Shown here one piece after another: positions 7,796 to 15,521 of a stretch of 64,000 bases of DNA. The stretch is from contig NC_022657.1 of NCBI RefSeq assembly GCF_000494755.1, forward strand, positions 4,006,001-4,070,000, written 5' to 3'. This DNA is from Amorphoplanes friuliensis DSM 7358. GTDB taxonomy: Bacteria; Actinomycetota; Actinomycetes; Mycobacteriales; Micromonosporaceae. Position 1 is the stretch's first letter, and each line of letters opens with the position of its first letter. The notes beneath the pieces were generated by a model, which worked only from the letters and a program-made list of their open reading frames with translations, was not told the DNA's origin and ran no database searches. Made by a program: the position numbers and the translations under genes.

Positions 7796-9234
7796 GCGGA
7801 ACGGGCCGCCTCACCGCGACCATCGGGCCGCGCACCCGGCGCATCGTCTACGGCACGCCCGGACCGGCGGAGATCCGGGCCGAGCTGGGTCCGATCAGCA
7901 CCGTCGACCTGGCTCACGTGATCATGCTGGCCGAGCAGAAGCTGCTGCCCGCCGACGTGGCGGGCCGCCTGCTGGAACGCATCACCGAGCTGCGCGGGAC
8001 GGGCTTCGCCGCCATGGTGGACGTGCCGGCGCCGCGCGGGCTCTACCTGGCGTACGAGAATCTGCTCACCGCCGAGCTCGGCACCGAGGTCGGCGGCAAG
8101 CTGCACACCGGACGGTCGCGCAACGACATCAAGGCGACCACGACCGCCCTGCGGCTGCGCGAGCAGGTCACGGCCCTGGCCGCCGAGCTGCTGCGCCTGC
8201 AGGCGATCCTGCTGAACCGGGCCCGGGTCCACGCCGGCACGGTGATGCCGATCTACACGCACTTCCAGCCGGCCATGCCGGTCACCTACGGCTACTACCT
8301 GACCGGGCTCGCGCTGGCCGTCGGCCGGGACGTCCTCGGTCTGCGGCAGGTCCTGGCCGGACTCGACCGCAGCCCGCTGGGTGCGGGTGCTGTCGCGGGC
8401 ACGGACCTGCCGATCGAGCCGGCCCGGACCGCGGAGCTGCTCGGTTTTGCCGGTCCGCCGGTGCACGCCACCGACGCCGTCGCGAGCCGGGACGGCGTGC
8501 TGCGCGCCCTGGCCGCCGCCGCCACCGCGGGGGTGACGCTGAGCCGGCTCGGCACCGATCTTCAGCTCTGGAGCACCCAGGAGTTCGGTTTCCTGGTCTT
8601 CCCGGACCGCCTCGTCGGTGGCAGCTCGGCCATGCCGCAGAAGCGCAACGCGTTCCTGCTGGAGCACGTCAAGGCCGCGGCCGGCGGTGCGATCGGCGCG
8701 TGGACGGCGGCGGCGTCGACCATGAAGTCGGCGCCGTTCACCAACTCGATCGAGGTCGGGACCGAGGCCGTCGGCGGCTCGGGCGCCGCACTGGCGGCCC
8801 TCAGCGATGCCGTGCAGCTCGCCCAGGTCCTGGTCAGCGGCGCACAGCCGGATGCCGCCCGGATGTTGCAGCGCACCGGCGAGGGGTTCGTCACGGCGAC
8901 TGTGATCGCCAACCGCCTGGTCCGTCAGGGTGTGCCGTTCCGGGCCGCCCACCACACGGTCGGTGCGGCCGTGCGCGCGGCGGTCGACGCCGGTGAGACC
9001 GAGCTGCCGGCGATCGCGGAGCTCGACGCGCCGATGCCGCCGATCGGGGCGCTCGTCGCCGAGCAGGACCGGGGTGGAGGCCCCGGCGAGCACAGCGCGG
9101 CGTGGGCGGCTGCTGTCGCCGGCCTGGCCGACCACGCCTCGTGGTTCCGAGCCCGCGAGGCCGCGTCCCGGGCCGCGTCCCGCGCGCTCGACGAGGCCGT
9201 CCACGACCTGATCCGGACGGGGGCCACGGCATGA
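7792..9234 (+). CDS. dabB: DabB: argininosuccinate lyase-like enzyme for 2,3-diaminobutyrate
   Basis: Member (480 aa) of the fumarase/aspartase/argininosuccinate-lyase superfamily. The signature with the mobile catalytic Ser is GGSSAMPQKRNAF. Other conserved parts are TGRSRNDIKAT (substrate Arg/Asn loop) and YTHFQPAMPVTYGYYL (catalytic His block). In the family these enzymes cleave a C-N bond to release fumarate. I infer that here an N-(aspartyl)-Dab adduct made by DabA is split to Dab plus fumarate. ATG 7792 overlaps the dabA stop (ATGA); the frame is open upstream but without family sequence. It is unlikely to be a true ArgH because it sits within a secondary-metabolite operon. Inactivation in A. 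friuliensis was reported to block Dab supply (from memory). Confidence 0.88.
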   Translation: MSGTGRLTATIGPRTRRIVYGTPGPAEIRAELGPISTVDLAHVIMLAEQKLLPADVAGRLLERITELRGTGFAAMVDVPAPRGLYLAYENLLTAELGTEVGGKLHTGRSRNDIKATTTALRLREQVTALAAELLRLQAILLNRARVHAGTVMPIYTHFQPAMPVTYGYYLTGLALAVGRDVLGLRQVLAGLDRSPLGAGAVAGTDLPIEPARTAELLGFAGPPVHATDAVASRDGVLRALAAAATAGVTLSRLGTDLQLWSTQEFGFLVFPDRLVGGSSAMPQKRNAFLLEHVKAAAGGAIGAWTAAASTMKSAPFTNSIEVGTEAVGGSGAALAALSDAVQLAQVLVSGAQPDAARMLQRTGEGFVTATVIANRLVRQGVPFRAAHHTVGAAVRAAVDAGETELPAIAELDAPMPPIGALVAEQDRGGGPGEHSAAWAAAVAGLADHASWFRAREAASRAASRALDEAVHDLIRTGATA

Positions 9235-10454
9235 CCTGGTTCGCCCTGCTGGAGAGCAACACCACCGGCACCGGACGGCAGTTCGCCGCGGCCGCGCTGG
9301 CCCGTGGTCTGCGGCCGGTGCTGCTGTCGCGCGATCCGTCCCGATACCCGTACGTCGTGGACGACAGCCTGGACACCCGCGTCCTGGACACCGGTGACGC
9401 CGGTCAGGTCCTCGCGGCCTGCCGGGCGCTGGCCCGCGACGGCGGTCTGGCCGGTGTCACGTCGAGTTCCGAGTACTACGTCGCTCCGGCGGCCCGGGCC
9501 GCCGCCGAGTTGGGCCTGCCCGCGCCCGACGCCGACGCCGTGGCCCGCTGCCGCGACAAGAGCCACCAGCGGCGGGCCCTCTCGGCCGCCGGGGTCCCGG
9601 TGCCCGGCTTCCGGACGGTGAGGTCGGCCGGAGAGGCTGTCGCCGCCGCCGCGGAGCTGGGCCTGCCCGTGGTGCTCAAGCCGATCACCGGCTCCGGGTC
9701 GGTCGGCGTGCGGCTGTGCACCGACAGCACCGAGGTGGCACGCTGGGCGGCCCGCCTGGTCGGCGACGACGGGTCGCCGATCCTGGTCGAGACCGCGGTC
9801 CGGGGGCCGGAGTTCTCCGTGGAGACCTTCGACGGGGTGGTCCGGGCGGTCGTCGGCAAGCGCCTCGGGCCCGAGCCGTGGTTCGTCGAGGTCGGCCACG
9901 ACGTTCCGGCACCGGTGGGGGAGACGGTCCGCGCCGAGCTGGGTGCGACGGCCCGGCGTGCTCTCGCCGCCCTCGGGCTGGGCTGGGGGGCCGCGCACAC
10001 CGAGCTGCGTCTCGGCCCGGCCGGACCGGTGGTCATCGAGGTGAACCCGCGACTGGCCGGCGGCATGATCCCGGCCGCCGTCCGGGCCGCGACCGGTCTG
10101 GACCTGGTCGACGCGGTGATCGCCCGGGCCAGCGGCGGCCCGTCACCCGTGATCGCACCGGCCGCCGGGCACGCCGCCATCCGGTTCCAGCTGCTGGCCC
10201 GCGAGGGCCGGGTCGCCGCCGTCCGGGGCCGCGCCCAGGCCGCGGCCAGCCCTGGAGTGGTCGTGGCGAACGCCCTGACCGTGCCGGGCGCCGTCGTGCG
10301 GAGGACCAACTCGTTCCAGGACCGGCTCGCCTGCGTGGTCGCCCAGGGGCGCGACGCGGCGGCGGCCCAGCGCAACGCCGAGCGGGCAGCACCGCTCTTC
10401 TCGATCGACATCCAGGCACTGGAAGACGTGTACGAAGGAGGACGGGGACGATGA
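9231..10454 (+). CDS. dabC: DabC: ATP-grasp ligase, role unclear
   Basis: ATP-grasp protein of 407 aa. The N-terminal pre-ATP-grasp domain begins MTWFALLESNTTGTGRQFAAAA. The central ATP-binding lysine strand reads GLPVVLKPITGSGSVGVRL, and the metal-binding end of the fold is AHTELRLGPAGPVVIEVNPRLAGGMIPAAV, with Glu and Asn ligands as in L-amino-acid ligases (carboxylate-amine ligases). Such enzymes activate a carboxylate as acyl phosphate and join it to an amine. A role in Dab formation is inferred only from operon position; it could protect or tether an intermediate, or form a dipeptide. Start and stop overlap dabB and pstA (ATGA at both ends), so it is coupled with both. The symbol follows the published friulimicin naming as I remember it. 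Confidence 0.75.
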   Translation: MTWFALLESNTTGTGRQFAAAALARGLRPVLLSRDPSRYPYVVDDSLDTRVLDTGDAGQVLAACRALARDGGLAGVTSSSEYYVAPAARAAAELGLPAPDADAVARCRDKSHQRRALSAAGVPVPGFRTVRSAGEAVAAAAELGLPVVLKPITGSGSVGVRLCTDSTEVARWAARLVGDDGSPILVETAVRGPEFSVETFDGVVRAVVGKRLGPEPWFVEVGHDVPAPVGETVRAELGATARRALAALGLGWGAAHTELRLGPAGPVVIEVNPRLAGGMIPAAVRAATGLDLVDAVIARASGGPSPVIAPAAGHAAIRFQLLAREGRVAAVRGRAQAAASPGVVVANALTVPGAVVRRTNSFQDRLACVVAQGRDAAAAQRNAERAAPLFSIDIQALEDVYEGGRGR

Positions 10455-13400
10455 CGAGCGCCGCCGAACTGACAGGCACCGCCGCGCCACGCTGGACCGG
10501 GGCGGGGAACACCGCCACCGGTCCGGGGCTCCAGCGCGTACGCCTGCCCGACGACCTGGTCCGCGCACTGCGGTCGAGCGGAGCGGACCTGGCGTCGGTG
10601 TTGCTCGCCGTGCACGCCCGTGTGCTGGCCACGGTGACCGCCGAGCACGAGGTGCAGTTCGGCCTCGTCGCGCCCGGGTCGGCGGCGCAGTCGGGCCGCC
10701 GTCTCGAGGTGACCAAGTCGACCTGGCGTGAGCTCACCGCGCAGGCCCGGGCCGCCGTCGCGATCGCCGGTGACTGCGAAGTTGTCCTCGACCTGTCCGC
10801 CCTGGACGGCGACCCCGCCGCTCCGGCCGGCGGTGAGCCGCTGCGCCTCTCCTACGCGGGCGGCGACGACCTGCATCTCACCGTGCGGCACGACCGGGCG
10901 GTGCTCGACGACACGTACGCCCAGCGCCTCGCCGGCTACCACCTCACCGCTCTCCGGGCGTACGCGGAGGATCCGGACGCGCCGCACCACCGCCGCAGCC
11001 TGCTCTCCGACGCCGAGATGGAGACGCAGCTCTACCACCTCGCCGGGCGCCGGGCCGAGCTGCCGCGCACCACGTTCCCCGAGGTCTTCGAGGAGCAGGT
11101 GCAGGCGGGCCCGAACCGGGTGGCGGCGAGCCACGGCACGGCCACGCTGACCTACGAGGAGCTGAACGCCCGCGCCAACAGGATCGCCCACGCGCTGCTC
11201 GGCGCCGGGCTGACCGCCGAGGCGCCGGTGGCGGTGGTCCTCGACCGCACCCTCGACTGGCTGGCGGCCGCGATCGGCGTCTTCAAGGCGGGCGGCGTCT
11301 ACCTCCCGGTGCGGCCCGACTTCCCGGCCGACCGGATCGCCGCCCAGCTGGCGCGCAGTGAGTGCCGGCTGGTGCTGGCCGAGCCGGGCAGCGAGGACCT
11401 CGCGCACCGGGCGGTCGCCGTGGCCGGGGCCGACGCGCAGGTGCTGTCCGTGCCGGAGGTGCTGGCCGGGGACGCCGCCACCACCGATCCCGGGGTGCCC
11501 GTCGCGCCGGAGCAGGCGGCGTACATCTACTTCACCTCCGGGTCGACCGGCACGCCGAAGGGCGCGCTGTGCGAGCACGCCGGGATGCTCAACCACCTCC
11601 TCATGAAGCTCGAGGACATGGGCATGACCGGCCGTGAGGGTGAGGTCGTCACCCAGACCGCGTCGCAGTGCTTCGACATCTCGTTGTGGCAGTTCGCGGC
11701 GCCGCTGATGGCCGGGGGCAGTGTGCGCATCGTCGACACCGACGTGCTGCTCTCCGTCGGCGGTTTCCTCGACGAGCTGGTCGGCAACAACGTGACCGTC
11801 GCCCAGATCGTCCCGTCGTACCTCGAGGTCGTGCTGACCCACCTCGAGCAGTGGCCACGCCCGCTGGGCCGGTTGCGGTCGCTGTCGGTCACCGGCGAGG
11901 CGCTCAAGCTGGAGCTGGTCCAGCGCTGGTTCGCCGCCTACCCGGACATCGCGCTGGTGAACGCGTACGGCGCGACGGAGGTGTCCGACGACACGATGCA
12001 CGAGATCCTCGACGGGTTGCCGGACCGGGACTTCGTGACCGTCGGCACGTCGCGGCGCAACATCAACACGTACATCGTGGACGAGAACCTGGCGCTGGTG
12101 CCGCTCGGGTCGCCGGGGGAGATCGCGTTCTCCGGGGTGTGCGTCGGGCGCGGGTACATCAACGACGAGGAGCGCACGCGGCAGGCGTTCGTCGCCGACC
12201 CGTACCGTTCCGGCACCCGGATGTACCGCACCGGCGACTTCGGCCGCTGGCTGCCCGAGGGGCGGATCGAGTTCCTCGGCCGGCGCGACGAGCAGGTCAA
12301 GATCCGTGGCTTCCGTATCGAGATCGGCGAGATCGAGAACAAGCTGCTCACCTTCCCCGGTGTCCGCGAGTCCGCCGTGGTCATCGACGACGGCGCGGGG
12401 GAGATGCGCAACCTCGTCGCGTTCTACAGCGGCGACGGTGTCGAGCCCGAGCACCTGCGGGACTTCCTCGCCGGGCTGCTCCCGGAATACATGGTGCCGA
12501 CGTACTTCCACGGCCTGCAGCAGCTGCCGCTGACCGAAAACCTCAAGGTCGACAAGAAGGTGCTCAAGCGGCTGGCCGGCACGCTCGGCCACGGCGGTGC
12601 GACCTACGTCGCCCCGACCACACCGACCGAGCAGCGGCTCGCGACCCTCTGGGCCGAGGTCCTCGGTGTGCCCCTGGAACGCCTCGGCCGCGACGACGAC
12701 TTCTTCGAGCTCGGCGGGACGTCCCTGGCCGCGGTGCGGATGCTCATCAGCATGAACGGCACGCTGTCGCTCAAGCAGCTCGTCGGCAACCCGCGGCTCG
12801 GCGAGCTCGCCACCGTCCTCGACGGCCGGGAGACCGCGCAGACCCGCAGCGGCCTCGTGCAACCCCTCTCCACCGTGACCAACCCGCACCACGCGCTCGT
12901 CTGCTTCCCGTACGCCGGTGGCAACGCGGTCAACTTCCGCGCCCTCGCCACCGCCCTGCGCCACGACGGGATCGCCGTCTACGGTGTCGAGCTGCCGGGC
13001 CACGACCTGGCCGCCGACCGCGAGCCGATGGCCGACGTGCCGCAGATCGCCGCGCGGGTCGCCGCCGAGATCCGGGACCAGCTCCGGATCCCCGTGCTGC
13101 TGTGGGGCCACTGCGCCGGTGCCGCGGCGGCGCTGGCGACGGCCCGCCTGCTCGAACAGGCCGGCGCCCCGGCCGAGCGGGTGTTCCTGGGTGCCCTGCT
13201 GGTCGAGAGCGCCGGGGAGCTGCGCCGGGAGTCGGCCGAGGCCGAGGCGGCCGACAACCCGACCCTGCTGGCGCGGTTGCGGGCCGAGAGCGCGTACGTC
13301 GAGCTCGACGGTCTGCAGCCCGAACGGCTCGACATCGTGGGCTCGTCGTACCGCCACGACGTGGTGACGGCGAACCGCTATCTGCTCGACCTGCTGGCCG

Positions 13401-13639
13401 AGCCGCACCGGCACCGGATCGAGGCGCCGGTGCACGTGGTCGCCGCGGCCGACGACCCGACCACCCCGGGTCACGAGACCCGGTACGCGGACTGGAAGCT
13501 GGTCGCCGACCGGGTCGAGCTGCACGAGGTCGCCGACGGCGGCCACTATTTTGCGGGGTCCCGTCCGGAGGCCACCGCCGAGCTGGTCCGGGCGGCCTGC
13601 GCAGTGCGGCAGCCGGCCCCGGTGGGAGGAGCGGCATGA
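10451..13639 (+). CDS. pstA: PstA: stand-alone A-T NRPS with Cys-type thioesterase-like transferase domain
   Basis: Free-standing NRPS of 1062 aa. Residues about 25-190 resemble only the C-terminal lobe of a condensation domain; the HHxxxDG half is absent. The adenylation domain spans about 200-700 (YFTSGSTGTPKGAL, NAYGATEVSDD, YRTGDFGRW); its pocket reads DIWQSTADD, and the two Asp could hold a second amino group. The carrier serine is Ser758 (LGGTSL). An alpha/beta-hydrolase domain follows (about 815-1055), where the nucleophile motif is GHCAG, giving Cys888 instead of Ser, with Asp in AADDPTTP and His in GGHYF. SyrC and CmaE, which move aminoacyl groups between carriers, also use Cys. I infer that PstA loads Dab and hands it to the A-less module 2 of PstB. 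It is coupled to dabC and the kinase by ATGA overlaps. Confidence 0.88.
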   Translation: MTSAAELTGTAAPRWTGAGNTATGPGLQRVRLPDDLVRALRSSGADLASVLLAVHARVLATVTAEHEVQFGLVAPGSAAQSGRRLEVTKSTWRELTAQARAAVAIAGDCEVVLDLSALDGDPAAPAGGEPLRLSYAGGDDLHLTVRHDRAVLDDTYAQRLAGYHLTALRAYAEDPDAPHHRRSLLSDAEMETQLYHLAGRRAELPRTTFPEVFEEQVQAGPNRVAASHGTATLTYEELNARANRIAHALLGAGLTAEAPVAVVLDRTLDWLAAAIGVFKAGGVYLPVRPDFPADRIAAQLARSECRLVLAEPGSEDLAHRAVAVAGADAQVLSVPEVLAGDAATTDPGVPVAPEQAAYIYFTSGSTGTPKGALCEHAGMLNHLLMKLEDMGMTGREGEVVTQTASQCFDISLWQFAAPLMAGGSVRIVDTDVLLSVGGFLDELVGNNVTVAQIVPSYLEVVLTHLEQWPRPLGRLRSLSVTGEALKLELVQRWFAAYPDIALVNAYGATEVSDDTMHEILDGLPDRDFVTVGTSRRNINTYIVDENLALVPLGSPGEIAFSGVCVGRGYINDEERTRQAFVADPYRSGTRMYRTGDFGRWLPEGRIEFLGRRDEQVKIRGFRIEIGEIENKLLTFPGVRESAVVIDDGAGEMRNLVAFYSGDGVEPEHLRDFLAGLLPEYMVPTYFHGLQQLPLTENLKVDKKVLKRLAGTLGHGGATYVAPTTPTEQRLATLWAEVLGVPLERLGRDDDFFELGGTSLAAVRMLISMNGTLSLKQLVGNPRLGELATVLDGRETAQTRSGLVQPLSTVTNPHHALVCFPYAGGNAVNFRALATALRHDGIAVYGVELPGHDLAADREPMADVPQIAARVAAEIRDQLRIPVLLWGHCAGAAAALATARLLEQAGAPAERVFLGALLVESAGELRRESAEAEAADNPTLLARLRAESAYVELDGLQPERLDIVGSSYRHDVVTANRYLLDLLAEPHRHRIEAPVHVVAAADDPTTPGHETRYADWKLVADRVELHEVADGGHYFAGSRPEATAELVRAACAVRQPAPVGGAA

Positions 13640-14544
13640 CCATCACGAGCACCACGTCACTACGGCCACGCTCGGCCGGCGCCACCGGTGTCAGCTCGGC
13701 GTTCGGGACCTTCGGGGAGCTGCTCCAGGGTGTGCTGCCCGAGGACGACGGCGACTTCCTGGTGACCCTGCCGGTCGCCCGCTGGACGATGGCGCGGTTC
13801 CAGGAGACGCCGGGCTCGGACCGGCTCACCGTCTGGCCACCGCACAAGTCCAAGGCGCTGCGCCTGACCGAGATGATCATGGCGGATGTGGCCGAGCCGG
13901 TCGGCGGCCTGCTGACCATCGACAGCACGCTGCCCGAGGGCAAGGGCCTGGCCAGCTCGTCGGCCGACCTGGTGGCCACGGCACGGGCGGTGGGGAACGC
14001 TCTGGGCGTACCCATGCCGCCGCGCCGGATCGAGTCCTATCTCGCCCGGATCGAGCCGACCGACGGTGTGCTCTACCCGGCGATCGTCGCGTTCCACCAC
14101 CGCAGCGTGCGGCTGCGGGCCACGCTCGGCTCGCTGCCGTCGATGGCCGTGGTCAGCATCGACGAGGGCGGTGCGGTCGACACCGTGGACTTCAACCGGA
14201 TCCCGAAGCCGTTCACCGCCGCGGACAAGCGCGAATATGCCGGGCTCCTGGCCGAGCTCACCGGTGCGGTGGCGGCGCAGGACCTGGCCGCGGTCGGCCG
14301 GATCACCACCCGCAGCGCGCAGATGAACCAGATCCTGCGGCACAAGCGGTCCCTGCCCTCGATGATCGAGATCTGCGAGGCGGTCGGTGGCCTCGGCGTG
14401 GTGGTCGGCCACAGCGGCACCACCCTGGGCATCCTGCTCGACAGCGCCGACCCGGCCTGCGCCGGCCGGCTCACCGCCGCCGCACAGGCCTGCGAACGGC
14501 TCGCCGGCAACGTCACGGTCTTCCACACCCTCAGCTTCGGCTGA
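13636..14544 (+). CDS. GHMP kinase, PduX-like L-threonine kinase
   Basis: GHMP-superfamily small-molecule kinase of 302 aa. The ATP-phosphate loop reads LPEGKGLASSSADLVAT, the pattern of PduX-type L-threonine kinases of cobalamin metabolism. The N-terminus SSAFGTFGELLQGVLP and the C-terminal glycine motif VVGHSGTTLGILLD also fit that group. PduX makes O-phospho-L-threonine from Thr and ATP. In this operon the product would be a ready substrate for the cysteine-synthase-like DabA, which would explain how Dab keeps the carbon skeleton of threonine. ATG 13636 overlaps the pstA stop (ATGA), so it is the last gene of the operon, and a strong hairpin follows. An activity on homoserine or another hydroxy acid cannot be excluded. 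I do not remember its published name. Confidence 0.82.
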   Translation: MTITSTTSLRPRSAGATGVSSAFGTFGELLQGVLPEDDGDFLVTLPVARWTMARFQETPGSDRLTVWPPHKSKALRLTEMIMADVAEPVGGLLTIDSTLPEGKGLASSSADLVATARAVGNALGVPMPPRRIESYLARIEPTDGVLYPAIVAFHHRSVRLRATLGSLPSMAVVSIDEGGAVDTVDFNRIPKPFTAADKREYAGLLAELTGAVAAQDLAAVGRITTRSAQMNQILRHKRSLPSMIEICEAVGGLGVVVGHSGTTLGILLDSADPACAGRLTAAAQACERLAGNVTVFHTLSFG

Positions 14545-14556
14545 TCCGGTACGCAC

Positions 14557-14591
14557 GAAGGCCGCGCTCATCGACGATGAGCGCGGCCTTC
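14557..14591. terminator. Strong bidirectional terminator hairpin
   Basis: A 15-bp perfect stem, GAAGGCCGCGCTCAT (14557-14571) with ATGAGCGCGGCCTTC (14577-14591), and a 5-base loop. It lies between the ends of the plus-strand dab/pstA operon (stop 14544) and the minus-strand glm operon (stop at 14600), so it can serve both. No T-run is needed in many actinobacterial terminators. Confidence 0.85.
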
Positions 14592-14599
14592 GGTGTCTG

Positions 14600-15505
14600 T
14601 CAGAGGCGGACCGGATCGCTCATGCCGACCAGGATCTCGCGGGCACCCCGGTACGGCTCGCGGCTGTGCGCCGTGAGGATGTTGTCGAGCACCAGCACGT
14701 CCCCGCGCTGCCACGGCTCGCGGACCGTGTGCTTCTCGTAGACCTCGTTGATCGTGTCGACGGTGTCCCGGTCGAGCGGCGTCCCGTCGCCGTACGCGGT
14801 GGTGAACGGCAGCCCGTCCGAGCCGAACTGGGCGACCAGGAACTCCCGCACGTCGGGGTCCATCGTCCACTCGTTGAGGAACGCGAGCTGGTTGAACCAG
14901 CAGTCCTCCCCGGTCACCGGGTGGCGGACCACGGCCGGCCGCTGCTGGACCGTCCGCAGGGTGCCGTCGGCGTCCCAGGTCGTCGTGATGCCGTGCTCGG
15001 CGCAGTACGCCTGCGCGGCCTCCCGGTCGGTGGTGCCGAACGCGTCCTGCCAGCTGATCCCGACCACTCCCGTGTAGCTGCGCAGCAGACGCCAGCCCGT
15101 TGCGGTGCTGCGGCGTACAAGATCGGCGGGGAGGCCGGCGAGGACCGCGCGGGTGTCGGCCAGCGCGGTGATGCCCCCGGAGACCGGCGGGGTGACACAG
15201 GCCAGCACCAGCTGGCGGGGCACCTCGGCGCGGTAGCTCAGCTCGTTGTGCATGCACATGGGCTGGTCCGGCGGCCATTCGCTGGACGAGTGCACACCGG
15301 CGCCGTGGTTCTCGCGGGGTGCGAACCCCTCGCGCTCGTCCAGGGGGCCGGCGGTGAGCGTACGGATGACGGCAGCGGCCTGGGCCCGGTCGGTGATCGG
15401 GAGGCCGCGGATCCGGACCCAGCCCTCGATCGCCGCCCGGGATCGAATCTTGTCGCGGTGCGCGGCGAGCCAGTCCGTGTCACCGGTTGCTTCGAGTGTC
15501 GACAT
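14600..15505 (-). CDS. Fe(II)/2-oxoglutarate oxygenase, TauD/SyrP-like
   Basis: Non-heme iron oxygenase of 301 aa. The facial triad is visible as His86-Asn-Glu88 (MCMHNELSY) and the distal His280 (DNILTAHSREPY), with downstream Arg residues for 2-oxoglutarate. HxE rather than HxD is found in the SyrP/clavaminate-synthase side of the family, which often hydroxylates amino acids free or bound to NRPS carriers. SyrP itself hydroxylates carrier-bound Asp. The GGITALADTRAVL stretch matches the same subfamily. The gene is last in the glmA-glmB-permease operon, 16 bases behind the permease, with GAGAGGAAA before the ATG. Friulimicin, as I remember it, has no hydroxylated residue, so its substrate is open. 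Confidence 0.82.
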   Translation of the reverse strand: MSTLEATGDTDWLAAHRDKIRSRAAIEGWVRIRGLPITDRAQAAAVIRTLTAGPLDEREGFAPRENHGAGVHSSSEWPPDQPMCMHNELSYRAEVPRQLVLACVTPPVSGGITALADTRAVLAGLPADLVRRSTATGWRLLRSYTGVVGISWQDAFGTTDREAAQAYCAEHGITTTWDADGTLRTVQQRPAVVRHPVTGEDCWFNQLAFLNEWTMDPDVREFLVAQFGSDGLPFTTAYGDGTPLDRDTVDTINEVYEKHTVREPWQRGDVLVLDNILTAHSREPYRGAREILVGMSDPVRL

Positions 15506-15521
15506 CGCAGGGTTTCCTCTC

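Noticed and set aside
7792..9234. dabB as primary-metabolism argininosuccinate lyase
   Set aside because: It is embedded between dabA and dabC with overlapping codons, with no other arginine genes around.
8925..13546. Long minus-strand frames opposite dabC and pstA
   Set aside because: There is no motif, no ribosome site and the composition is biased as expected for antisense frames. The plus-strand genes have clear family motifs over the full length.
12850..13639. PstA C-terminal domain as an ordinary type II editing thioesterase
   Set aside because: The Cys nucleophile, the fusion to A-T and the A-less module elsewhere fit a shuttle better. Editing remains a fallback.
13636..14544. GHMP gene read as homoserine kinase (ThrB)
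   Set aside because: The phosphate loop LPEGKGLASSSAD and operon context match PduX-type threonine kinase more closely than ThrB.
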